Below are positions 8,084 to 14,877 of a stretch of DNA of 15,267 bases, one piece after another. Below the pieces are notes generated by a model. That model saw only the letters and a list, made by a program, of their open reading frames with translations, ran no database searches and was not told where the DNA came from. The stretch lies in the NCBI GenBank assembly GCA_030149995.1, contig JASLGV010000008.1, forward strand, positions 1 to 15,267. The letters run 5' to 3'. Source of the stretch: Pedobacter sp. (lineage in GTDB: Bacteria; Bacteroidota; Bacteroidia; Sphingobacteriales; Sphingobacteriaceae). Every line of letters begins with the position of its first letter. The stretch's first letter is position 1. Made by a program: the position numbers and the translations under genes.

Positions 8084-11000
8084 TTATAGATTCACACTTA
8101 ATCCCAGGATAAAACTTCTTGCCTGCGGGTAACGGCCTACATCCAGCCCGTAGTTGTCCATTCCAATTTCCGGATCAAATCCAGTGTATTTGGTGATGGT
8201 AAACAAGTTGTTTGCCGTAGCATATACCCGAACGTTGCCGGTTTTTAACTTGCTGGTAAGCGATTTAGGCAGACTGTAACCCAGCGTAACATTACGCAGG
8301 CGCAGGTAAGAACCATTTTCTACATAAAAATCAGATGCATTAAAGTTTCCGTTGTTATCTGAGGTAGAAATGATTGGCACTTTACCTCCCGGATTTTGTG
8401 GCGACCATGCATCCAGAATACCCACCAATTTGTTGTACGAAGGACCGCTGGCGCTGTATGTCGTACGTTTTACGGCATTGAATAATTTATTCCCTTGTAC
8501 ACCCTGCGCAAAAATATTGATATCGAAGTTTTTATAACTGGCGTTAAAGCTTAAACCGTACGTAAAGTTAGGATAGGCACTGCCGGCAAAGTAACGGTCG
8601 TTTCCATCAATTGAACCGCTGTCGTCCAAATCGGCAAATTTAAAATCACCCGGCCTGGCATTTGGCTGAATCTTTTTCCCTTTAGAGTTTTTATAATTGT
8701 CAATTTCGGCCTGGTTCTGGAAAATACCTTCCGTTTTTAACACATAATAACTGTATAGTGGCTGGCCAACACTAATCATCAACGGAGCCAGCTCATTTCT
8801 AAAGTTTTTATCAACGGTAATGTTTTGTAAACCCGGGCCCAGGTTTTCTACCTTATTGGTAATTTTGGTAAGCGTTGCATTAACAGAATACGTAAAGGCA
8901 GATTGCTTATCGCTGCTGTAGCTAAGCCCCAGTTCAATTCCCTTGTCTTTTACCAAACCTGCATTTACCGTTTGTGTACTTAATCCTGAAGTACCGGGAA
9001 GTGATTTGGTCAGGATCATTTTATCGGTGTTTTTAATAAAATAATCTGCTACCATACTCAGGCGACCCAATACCGTAAGATCAAGTCCGATGTTGGTTTG
9101 CTTAGACTCTGCCCAGGTAATGTTTTTATTGGCCAGAACGGTTTGAATATAACCATTCTGTAATGTTGGCGTCTGTCCAAAATAACTTTGAGTAGCATTT
9201 AACAGCGGATTAACAGCAGATGCCGACAAACTTCCGAGGTTACCCAATACACCATAACTACCACGTAATTTTAATTCATTTAACCACGATACATCTTTTA
9301 AGAAATCTTCTTTACTGATTACCCAACCAGCAGAGGCCGACCCGTAATTTCTGAACCTGTTTTCTTTAGGCAGCATAGAAGAACCATCTCTACGACCGAT
9401 TAACGATAACATATATTTGTCTGCATAGCTGTAGTTGGCTCTGAAGAAAACAGATGAAAGTGCCTTGGCATCGAAATAGCTTGATGATGGCTGAATAACC
9501 GTTGCATTGACCAGGTATCTGTATTGTGGCGACTCATCATCAAAACCTGCACCCGAGGCATAAAGTCCGTTGCTTTTGGTTTTTTGAAAAGAGTAACCAC
9601 CTGTAAAATCAAGGCTGTGCTTGTTAATGGTTGTCTGATAAGTTAATACCTGCTCTGCCAGAAAATCGTTTACGTAGTCGCTTCTTTCTTCCAGACTGTT
9701 GCTTAATACCGGCTTACCCACTTCAGGTCTTTTAGGGGTAAAGCTTTTAAACTGTGCGTTGGATTTGGTAATGCTCAGATTAGATCTGAAATTTAAGCCT
9801 TTTGCCAGCAAAACATTTGCGTATGGATTAACCACCAGTACATTAACCGGGTTATTTACATCAATTCTTTTAAGTTCGGCAACGGGGTTAACAATATCGC
9901 CATAATCGCCGGCATAAGCACCGCCCGGTAAACCGGCAAAAGAACCATCCGGGTTATACGGGGTGCCGTTTGTTGGATAATAAATCGCCGATAACAATGC
10001 ACCGGTATAATCACTGCTGGTATTGGCGCCGTTTCCGTTGGTGTTGCTGTATGATAAGTTTTCGCCAACTTTTAACCAGGGGGTTATCGCATGGTCGGAA
10101 TTAACCCTGAAATTATATCGCTGTGTTTGAGTATTGAGTACAATACCTTCGGCCTTGCGGTAATTAAAACTCAGGTAGAAATTAGATTTTTCAGAACCAC
10201 CGTTAATGGCTGTATTGTAATCCTGTAACAGACCTGTTCTGAATACCTCATCCATCCAGTTGGTGCGGGTAACCTGACCATCGGGATATTTGTCCGCATC
10301 GAAAGCCGGTAATATATTCGTACCACCATTTTTGGCCGCTGTAGCCGCTACTTCTGCCCTTTGCTGGGCGTTAAGTGGTTCCAGTTTTTTCCAGGCACTC
10401 TGCTGTCCAACTTTTGCATCAAAGCTGATCTGCATCTTACCATTTTTACCTTTTTTAGTCGTAATTAAGACCACCCCGCCCGATGCACGTGCACCGTAAA
10501 TGGCAGCCGAAGCATCCTTTAATACCGAAATGGACTCGATATCATTTGGATTTAATTGCGGAGTACCTAAAAAGATCGATCCGTCAATTACATATAAAAC
10601 ACTTTCTCCGTTAATACCACCGGCACCGCGAATGTTGATTCTTGGTGTAGAAGTTGGATCGCCACCTTCGTTGGTTACAATTACACCAGGCGACTTTCCT
10701 GCCAGTACATCACCAACACTATTTAACGACCTTGAAGAGAGTTTATCAAGCGGAACAATGCTGATAGCACCTGTTAAAGAAACTTTTTTCTGTGTTCCAT
10801 ATCCTACTACCACTACATCTGATAAGGTTGCATGTTCTTCTGATAAAACCACGTTTAATACCTGCTGATCGCCTACCTTTACTTCTTTGGTTTTATAACC
10901 AATCATAGAGAAAGATAAAATTGTTTCCGGGTTTACTTCAATTCTGAAGGCGCCTTTAGCATCGGTAATGGTTCCGCTTTGTGTACCCAATGCTTTTACC

Positions 11001-11431
11001 GAAACCCCCGGAAGGGCCAGGCCTGTCGAATCTTTTACAACACCACTTACAATGCGGTCGGCCTGCTTGAATGTAATGTTATTCAAAATCAGGTAGCCAT
11101 CCTTTTCAACCACATCAATTCCCATACGATCAAGTAAAGAAGCAACAGGTTCATTTTTAAAATCGCCACTGATAACGGCATTTTTCTGCTGCAGCAAATC
11201 TGGGTTGTACACAAAATTAAGCCCGGTACTGGCAGCAATTTCTTTAATAATTTCGGTCACTTTCCGGCCTTTATTAATCTTAATACTAACCGAACTTTTC
11301 TCTAACTTTTGAGCCATGCCTGCCGAAGCAAGCAATGTGCTGCAAAAAACGCAGAGTATTGAAAAAGTTAAACATGCGTATTTCATCATCTTATAAAGAG
11401 CTGGTGTCCTCTTGTATGAGGTTGTTTTCAT
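8084..11431 (-). CDS. SusC/RagA-family TonB-dependent transporter with N-terminal STN signalling domain
   Basis: From the ATG at 11431 the product has 1115 residues. Domains in order: a long signal peptide with cleavage near A40-Q41; an STN domain (about 47-118); a carboxypeptidase-like beta-sandwich (about 127-198, S-G-V-V-K-D...L-P-G-V-S-V, ending I-G-Y-K-T-K-E-V); a TonB-box region L-S-D-V-V-V-V-G-Y-G-T-Q-K-K (203-216); a plug (S-L-T-G-A-I onward); and a beta-barrel ending S-F-I-L-G-L-S-V-N-L. The frame stays open to a TTG at 11476, but that adds 15 non-signal residues and I prefer the ATG. SusC forms the outer-membrane channel under the SusD lid and uses TonB-ExbB-ExbD energy. The STN domain is the part that, in FecA-like systems, contacts the FecR anti-sigma factor, which here is encoded immediately upstream. 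Confidence 0.95.
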   Translation of the reverse strand: MKTTSYKRTPALYKMMKYACLTFSILCVFCSTLLASAGMAQKLEKSSVSIKINKGRKVTEIIKEIAASTGLNFVYNPDLLQQKNAVISGDFKNEPVASLLDRMGIDVVEKDGYLILNNITFKQADRIVSGVVKDSTGLALPGVSVKALGTQSGTITDAKGAFRIEVNPETILSFSMIGYKTKEVKVGDQQVLNVVLSEEHATLSDVVVVGYGTQKKVSLTGAISIVPLDKLSSRSLNSVGDVLAGKSPGVIVTNEGGDPTSTPRINIRGAGGINGESVLYVIDGSIFLGTPQLNPNDIESISVLKDASAAIYGARASGGVVLITTKKGKNGKMQISFDAKVGQQSAWKKLEPLNAQQRAEVAATAAKNGGTNILPAFDADKYPDGQVTRTNWMDEVFRTGLLQDYNTAINGGSEKSNFYLSFNYRKAEGIVLNTQTQRYNFRVNSDHAITPWLKVGENLSYSNTNGNGANTSSDYTGALLSAIYYPTNGTPYNPDGSFAGLPGGAYAGDYGDIVNPVAELKRIDVNNPVNVLVVNPYANVLLAKGLNFRSNLSITKSNAQFKSFTPKRPEVGKPVLSNSLEERSDYVNDFLAEQVLTYQTTINKHSLDFTGGYSFQKTKSNGLYASGAGFDDESPQYRYLVNATVIQPSSSYFDAKALSSVFFRANYSYADKYMLSLIGRRDGSSMLPKENRFRNYGSASAGWVISKEDFLKDVSWLNELKLRGSYGVLGNLGSLSASAVNPLLNATQSYFGQTPTLQNGYIQTVLANKNITWAESKQTNIGLDLTVLGRLSMVADYFIKNTDKMILTKSLPGTSGLSTQTVNAGLVKDKGIELGLSYSSDKQSAFTYSVNATLTKITNKVENLGPGLQNITVDKNFRNELAPLMISVGQPLYSYYVLKTEGIFQNQAEIDNYKNSKGKKIQPNARPGDFKFADLDDSGSIDGNDRYFAGSAYPNFTYGLSFNASYKNFDINIFAQGVQGNKLFNAVKRTTYSASGPSYNKLVGILDAWSPQNPGGKVPIISTSDNNGNFNASDFYVENGSYLRLRNVTLGYSLPKSLTSKLKTGNVRVYATANNLFTITKYTGFDPEIGMDNYGLDVGRYPQARSFILGLSVNL

Positions 11432-11545
11432 TTGTTTGATTTTATAATTACTTTTTAAAATATTCCGGACCAACAAGGCCTCCTGATTAACGACCTATAC
11501 CAATCTGATCAGTATTATGGTCTGCATCCAATCTTTATATGCTCA
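11432..11545 (-). promoter_or_regulatory. Leader gap before SusC, candidate target of the local ECF sigma factor
   Basis: This 114-nt stretch between the FecR stop and the SusC ATG is the largest gap inside the operon. No TTTG-N19-TAnnTTTG housekeeping promoter is visible on the minus strand. In FecI/FecR/SusC arrangements the ECF-driven promoter normally lies before the receptor gene, so this is the expected location. I cannot name its -35/-10 boxes. An AGGAGG occurs at 11479-11484 on the minus strand, next to the alternative TTG codons. Confidence 0.35.
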
Positions 11546-12499
11546 TTATCTGTATATTTTAAAGTTTTTCTGATGGTTAAATGATTTGAATTTCAGGTGA
11601 TGCAGTGTGCAGATAATGCCCAGGATTTCTTCTGGCTGCTGTTTACTGTTAAAAGTTGCTGTACTTTTAAGCTTGCCAAGTTGCTGTGTATCTACATCAA
11701 TTTTAACGTTGTACACATATTCCATTTTGCCCGCAATCTCCTGCAGCGTTGCCCCTTCAAAAACAAGGTCAACATACACAGGCCGTATGTTCTTTTGAAT
11801 GGAAGTATGTGCAGTCTGAATGTTATACCGGAGTTGCTGATCCCTGGTTAAAATTCCCATCAATCCGCTGGCATTGCTAACGGCAACCTTACCCGTTGCA
11901 ACAGCTACCTCCATGTAATTTGCAGAAGAATGTATCCGGAAAGAGGTTCCCAACACCTTCACATCTACTTTTGCATTTGTGTGTACGGTAAAAGGTCGTT
12001 TTGTTTGATGGGCAATGTTAAAAAAGGCGGCACCACGGTTCAGCACTACCTGGCGGCTATCTGGTTTGAAGCTCGAAGGATATGTAATTTGTGCCGCAGG
12101 TTCCATTAAAATTTCAGAACCATCGGCCAGTCTTATTTTTTTACTTTCTGTTGCACCTGTGGTAACAGTAATCAGGTTTTCGTCAGCTTTAAAGTACTGT
12201 GAGTTTGTTATAAAGAAAGCCAGGGTAGCTGTTACCAGCAAAACTGCAGCAACCCGCCCAATATTTTTAAAGGTGGTTAACCGTTTTACGATTGATTTTT
12301 TGAGCATGACCTCACGAAGATTGAAAAGCATCTCTTCGCCTATCTGCTCCTTTCTCTGCTGCGAAAGGGGATCGGATGGTATATTTGCCTGCGCGTACCA
12401 CCGGTCTACACGCTCCGTTTCGGTTGCATCTGTTTTCTGCTCTAAATATTTTTGCAGTATTTTTTTCGCCTGTTCTTCTGTCATTTGAATACATGTCAT
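11546..12499 (-). CDS. FecR-family anti-sigma factor
   Basis: The 317-residue inner-membrane protein has a cytoplasmic N-terminal helical part (about 1-78) that in this family holds the sigma factor. One transmembrane helix lies at about 80-98 (V-A-A-V-L-L-V-T-A-T-L-A-F-F-I). A periplasmic FecR domain covers about 112-210 (L-A-D-G-S-E-I, L-N-R-G-A-A-F-F-N-I, P-F-T-V-H-T, V-L-G-T-S-F-R-I, V-A-V-A-T-G-K-V-A-V). The C-terminal segment of about 245-315 is STN-like (F-E-G-A-T-L-Q-E-I-A-G-K-M-E), usual for Bacteroidota FecR proteins. It should relay the substrate-bound state of SusC to the sigma factor encoded 48 nt upstream. An in-frame ATG at 12484 (residue 6) is an equally good start, and an inverted repeat brackets the two. 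Confidence 0.94.
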   Translation of the reverse strand: MTCIQMTEEQAKKILQKYLEQKTDATETERVDRWYAQANIPSDPLSQQRKEQIGEEMLFNLREVMLKKSIVKRLTTFKNIGRVAAVLLVTATLAFFITNSQYFKADENLITVTTGATESKKIRLADGSEILMEPAAQITYPSSFKPDSRQVVLNRGAAFFNIAHQTKRPFTVHTNAKVDVKVLGTSFRIHSSANYMEVAVATGKVAVSNASGLMGILTRDQQLRYNIQTAHTSIQKNIRPVYVDLVFEGATLQEIAGKMEYVYNVKIDVDTQQLGKLKSTATFNSKQQPEEILGIICTLHHLKFKSFNHQKNFKIYR

Positions 12500-12507
12500 T
12501 TCAAATG
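12482..12507 (-). promoter_or_regulatory. Inverted repeat around the two candidate fecR start codons
   Basis: CATTTGAA (12482-12489) and TTCAAATG (12500-12507) form a perfect 8-bp inverted repeat with a 10-nt loop. In the mRNA the ATG at 12497-12499 opens the loop, and the second in-frame ATG (12482-12484) lies at the outer end of the 3' arm. It could modulate how much anti-sigma factor is made relative to sigma factor. The stem is AT-rich and short, so chance is possible. Confidence 0.35.
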
Positions 12508-12547
12508 GCAGAAAGTACCAACCAGGTTTGTTATCTGTGCATTAAGT

Positions 12548-13111
12548 TTATGTTAAGCCGGCCATTAAGGCCAAAAGAGCAAGATAGGAAACGTTTTTCT
12601 TCAATAACTTGGTTGCGCTGGTCAGCTGATTTTTTACCGTTTGGGTCGAAACATTCAATTCGTTTGCAATTTCCTGAATGGTTTTTTGCTGCTTACGGCT
12701 CATGGAGAATACCCGTTGCATTTTCTCTGGTAAGGTAGCAATTGCCTGGTCGAGTTCTTCACTCAGATCCTTTAAGATCAGCCGTGTATCGGCTGCAGCT
12801 GTTACCTCTTCCTGCATCAGCTGCAGCAATGCATTTTTCTGTTTATCTTTAAGACTTACCGATCTGAAGTAATTAATAACCCGGTACTTCACAGCCGTAT
12901 ATAAATAAGCATCTAAATTGTGTTCGATATTAAGCTTGCTGCGATTTTCCCAAAGGGATATGAAAATTTCCTGCGTAATGTCCTGGGCAATATCCTCATC
13001 CCCCAAACGTTTAAAAGCGGTGTCAAAAATGTTTTCCCAGTACTGCCTGTAGATTTCCTCCATAGCCGAATGGTCGCCATTTTTTAAAGATGCCAGTAAA
13101 GTTACACTCAA
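12548..13111 (-). CDS. ECF (sigma-70 family, FecI-like) RNA polymerase sigma factor
   Basis: The product is 187 residues. Sigma region 2 covers about 20-85, with the hallmark D-I-A-Q-D-I-T-Q-E-I-F-I-S-L-W and Y-L-Y-T-A-V-K-Y-R-V-I-N-Y-F. Region 4 covers about 120-170, with L-P-E-K-M-Q-R-V-F and the helix-turn-helix T-I-Q-E-I-A-N-E-L-N-V-S-T-Q-T-V-K-N-Q-L. The tail is hydrophobic (Y-L-A-L-L-A-L-M-A-G-L-T), which is frequent in Bacteroidota ECF factors next to FecR. The start is a TTG at 13111; no in-frame ATG exists before the upstream stop codon near 13175, and a -7-like box lies just upstream. It is the first gene of the operon and should be held by the FecR protein until SusC binds ligand, then drive the SusC-SusD-phosphatase genes. 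Confidence 0.94.
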   Translation of the reverse strand: MSVTLLASLKNGDHSAMEEIYRQYWENIFDTAFKRLGDEDIAQDITQEIFISLWENRSKLNIEHNLDAYLYTAVKYRVINYFRSVSLKDKQKNALLQLMQEEVTAAADTRLILKDLSEELDQAIATLPEKMQRVFSMSRKQQKTIQEIANELNVSTQTVKNQLTSATKLLKKNVSYLALLALMAGLT

Positions 13112-13134
13112 TGGATATAGGTTTTTAATACCCG

Positions 13135-13142
13135 CAAAGGTA
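13135..13142 (-). promoter_or_regulatory. Candidate -7 box of the sigma/FecR/SusCD/phosphatase operon
   Basis: On the minus strand this reads TACCTTTG, matching the Bacteroidota -7 consensus TAnnTTTG. No TTTG lies 19-20 nt upstream, so only half of the promoter is convincing. Transcription from it would begin near 13128-13130 and leave a leader of under 20 nt before the TTG at 13111, which supports that start codon. Confidence 0.45.
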
Positions 13143-13311
13143 GAGGCAGCATATTCCTTTAATATTAATAAATCTTAAAATATTTGCTGCTAAGTTTCTC
13201 TTTACAGACAAGCTGATCCGTATCGTATACCTCTAAAATTTTATCCTTTATTACGCTGTTATTTATCTTTTAATGAGTTAGCACTAAATAAATATTATAT
13301 CGCATAAGCCA

Positions 13312-13342
13312 TTTGTGAACTAACATGCCATTTTTATCTTTG
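13312..13342 (+). promoter_or_regulatory. Housekeeping-type Bacteroidota promoter for the HU-SPOR/ExbB operon
   Basis: TTTG (13312-13315), exactly 19 nt, then TATCTTTG (13335-13342) reproduces the -33/-7 consensus of Bacteroidota primary-sigma promoters. The start point would be near 13347-13350, giving a 5' leader of roughly 155 nt before the ATG at 13504. Confidence 0.7.
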
Positions 13343-13503
13343 TATCTGTTATATTTGAACTTATGCAGTAAATAATTGCTGCAGTTTAAATTGTTTACAG
13401 CTTAAATTAAAAGGCCTCATTTTTAAATCAGTATTACGAAATGGTGTTTTTATGTGGCCATAAACATACCGTAATCAATTTAAAACGCTTAATTTTACGC
13501 CGA

Positions 13504-14877
13504 ATGGATATCTTATCATACCTTATAGAGTTTTTGCAGCAAAGCAAAGAAGTTGGTATTACCGGCTTAGGCACCTTTTACAAGAAAAAATTTCCGGGTA
13601 GATATGATAAAGAAAAGCAATCATTTTTACCGCCATCGTACGTTTTACAATTTAACCCACAGGTAACAGATGCCGATTCTTTTGCCCGCTTTATTGCAGC
13701 CAAAAGAAAGATTTCTGTCGAAAGTGCAGGTTATTACATTTCCAGGTTTACAGAAGAAATTCATCAGAAAATCCAAACGGAGCAGGAAAGTGTTTTAACC
13801 GGAATTGGCCGTTTGTTTACCGATGCTGCAACACCTGGTGTTTTAAACTTCGAGGCAGCGAAAGAAATTAATTACGGATCGGAATATTTTGGCTTAAAGC
13901 CTGTTGATGAAACGGAAACCCACGATTCGCAACCGGCAGAAGATACAGCGATCTGGTCTGCCACCCATACAGAAGTGGAAGAAGCGCCGCGTACAACGAA
14001 CATAGAAACGATACAAAACACCTCTGTTCCGGAGGTTGAAAATGTGGAGCTGGATGAAGTTAAAGACGACTTAAAAAACACTTTGCAAGCTACAGAAAAA
14101 CCTGCTGTACAAGCAGAAGTGCCTTCTTCAGTAGTTGAACAACATCAGCAACATCCTGAGCGTTTTGGCCATACACCAGAATCTGAAACACCGCCGGTTA
14201 AAAAATACATTAACCTGAACGATTCATTTACCAAAGCTCCGGAGGTTACAGCAGCACCTGATTTTATAAAAGAACAGCATGCAGAACATCCGAATCGTTT
14301 TGGTCATGAGCCGGAGACAGAAACAGGAAGCAACACCTGGATCAAAGTGGTTATTGGCATCCTGATCCTTTTGATTCTGGCAGCACTGGCTTATTATGTT
14401 AAACCAGAATGGTTTGGTCAGAAACAACCGGAACCTGTAAAAGAGCTTGCCTTAATCGATTCGGCTAAAATAAAAACCGATAGTATACGTTTGAAAAATG
14501 ATTCTATTGCCAAAACCGATAGCATCTTAAAAGCAAACCAGGTAGCACCCAAAACAGATACACTTAATACAAGCATAGCTACTATGCAAAAAGTAACCCC
14601 GGCAACCACCACACCTGCACAACCTGTAAAACCAGCTGTTACAACTTACGAAGTGATTGTTGCGGCCTACAGAACAACAGAAAAAGCAGAAATTTACATT
14701 GCCGAAATGAAAAAATTAGGCTACAATGCCAAAATAGCAGAAATGCCGGGCCCCTGGAAAAAAATAAGTATTGCAACGTTTAAAACGGAACAGGAAGCAA
14801 AAGAGCAAGCGCCAATTTTACAAAAGAAACTTAAAGGAAGCGGATTTTACGTACAACAAATAAACACAACACCATAA
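13504..14877 (+). CDS. Membrane protein with N-terminal HU-like (CCDC81-type) domains and C-terminal SPOR domain
   Basis: The 457-residue product starts at the ATG at 13504. The frame extends to an ATG at 13441, but those 21 residues resemble untranslated leader, and MDILSYLIEFL is the usual beginning of such proteins. Residues 1 to about 125 look like two tandem HU-type modules of the bacterial CCDC81 group (V-G-I-T-G-L-G-T-F, and later V-L-T-G-I-G-R-L-F). An acidic, Pro-rich linker with a duplicated motif follows. One transmembrane helix lies at about 279-300 (W-I-K-V-V-I-G-I-L-I-L-L-I-L). A Lys/Asp/Ser-rich spacer leads to a SPOR domain from about 380 to the end. SPOR domains bind glycan strands lacking stem peptides at division sites. 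The topology implies HU domains in the cytoplasm and SPOR in the periplasm. The stop overlaps the next start (TAATG), so it is coupled to the ExbB-like gene. Confidence 0.88.
   Translation: MDILSYLIEFLQQSKEVGITGLGTFYKKKFPGRYDKEKQSFLPPSYVLQFNPQVTDADSFARFIAAKRKISVESAGYYISRFTEEIHQKIQTEQESVLTGIGRLFTDAATPGVLNFEAAKEINYGSEYFGLKPVDETETHDSQPAEDTAIWSATHTEVEEAPRTTNIETIQNTSVPEVENVELDEVKDDLKNTLQATEKPAVQAEVPSSVVEQHQQHPERFGHTPESETPPVKKYINLNDSFTKAPEVTAAPDFIKEQHAEHPNRFGHEPETETGSNTWIKVVIGILILLILAALAYYVKPEWFGQKQPEPVKELALIDSAKIKTDSIRLKNDSIAKTDSILKANQVAPKTDTLNTSIATMQKVTPATTTPAQPVKPAVTTYEVIVAAYRTTEKAEIYIAEMKKLGYNAKIAEMPGPWKKISIATFKTEQEAKEQAPILQKKLKGSGFYVQQINTTP
14137..14325 (+). repeat. Duplicated 18-residue motif in the linker of the SPOR protein
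   Basis: Codons at 14137-14190 and 14272-14325 encode two copies of E-Q-H-x-x-H-P-x-R-F-G-H-x-P-E-x-E-T, exactly 45 codons apart, in the linker before the membrane helix. The nucleotide sequences differ at several synonymous sites, so the amino-acid motif has been kept rather than freshly copied. No known function is recognised. Confidence 0.8.

Larger units (their letters stand above)
13112..13503. other. Divergent intergenic region, no gene seen
   Basis: This 392-nt AT-rich stretch separates the leftward sigma operon from the rightward HU-SPOR gene. It holds a candidate -7 box for the sigma operon (13135-13142), a good promoter for the right-hand genes (13312-13342), and a second TATATTTG (13350-13357) without a -33 partner. 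An imperfect 11-nt direct repeat, CAG(T/C)TTAAATT, sits at 13382-13392 and 13398-13408. No credible small gene, tRNA or hairpin terminator was noticed. Confidence 0.7.

Noticed and set aside
10500..10868. 122-codon open frame on the + strand opposite the SusC plug region
   Set aside because: It is antisense to conserved SusC coding sequence and has no independent support.
11505..11512. Palindrome CTGATCAG before SusC as an operator
   Set aside because: Symmetry ends at 8 bp and there is no second copy; it is too short to support a binding site.
12015..12488. 157-codon open frame on the + strand opposite the FecR gene
   Set aside because: It lies wholly antisense to a well-supported FecR protein, and its translation has no recognisable domain or signal; treated as a shadow frame.
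4695..13111. Interpretation as a classical polysaccharide utilization locus
   Set aside because: No glycoside hydrolase, polysaccharide lyase or carbohydrate esterase is encoded; the only enzyme has phosphodiesterase and phosphatase motifs.
13350..13357. TATATTTG as a second promoter for the HU-SPOR gene
   Set aside because: It matches the -7 consensus but has no TTTG at the required distance, unlike the box at 13335-13342.
13382..13408. Imperfect direct repeat CAG(T/C)TTAAATT in the intergenic region
   Set aside because: It is AT-rich with a mismatch and only two copies; expected by chance in such sequence.
13441..13503. N-terminal extension of the HU-SPOR protein from an upstream ATG
   Set aside because: The 21 added residues look like translated leader and precede the natural beginning of the HU-like domain at 13504.
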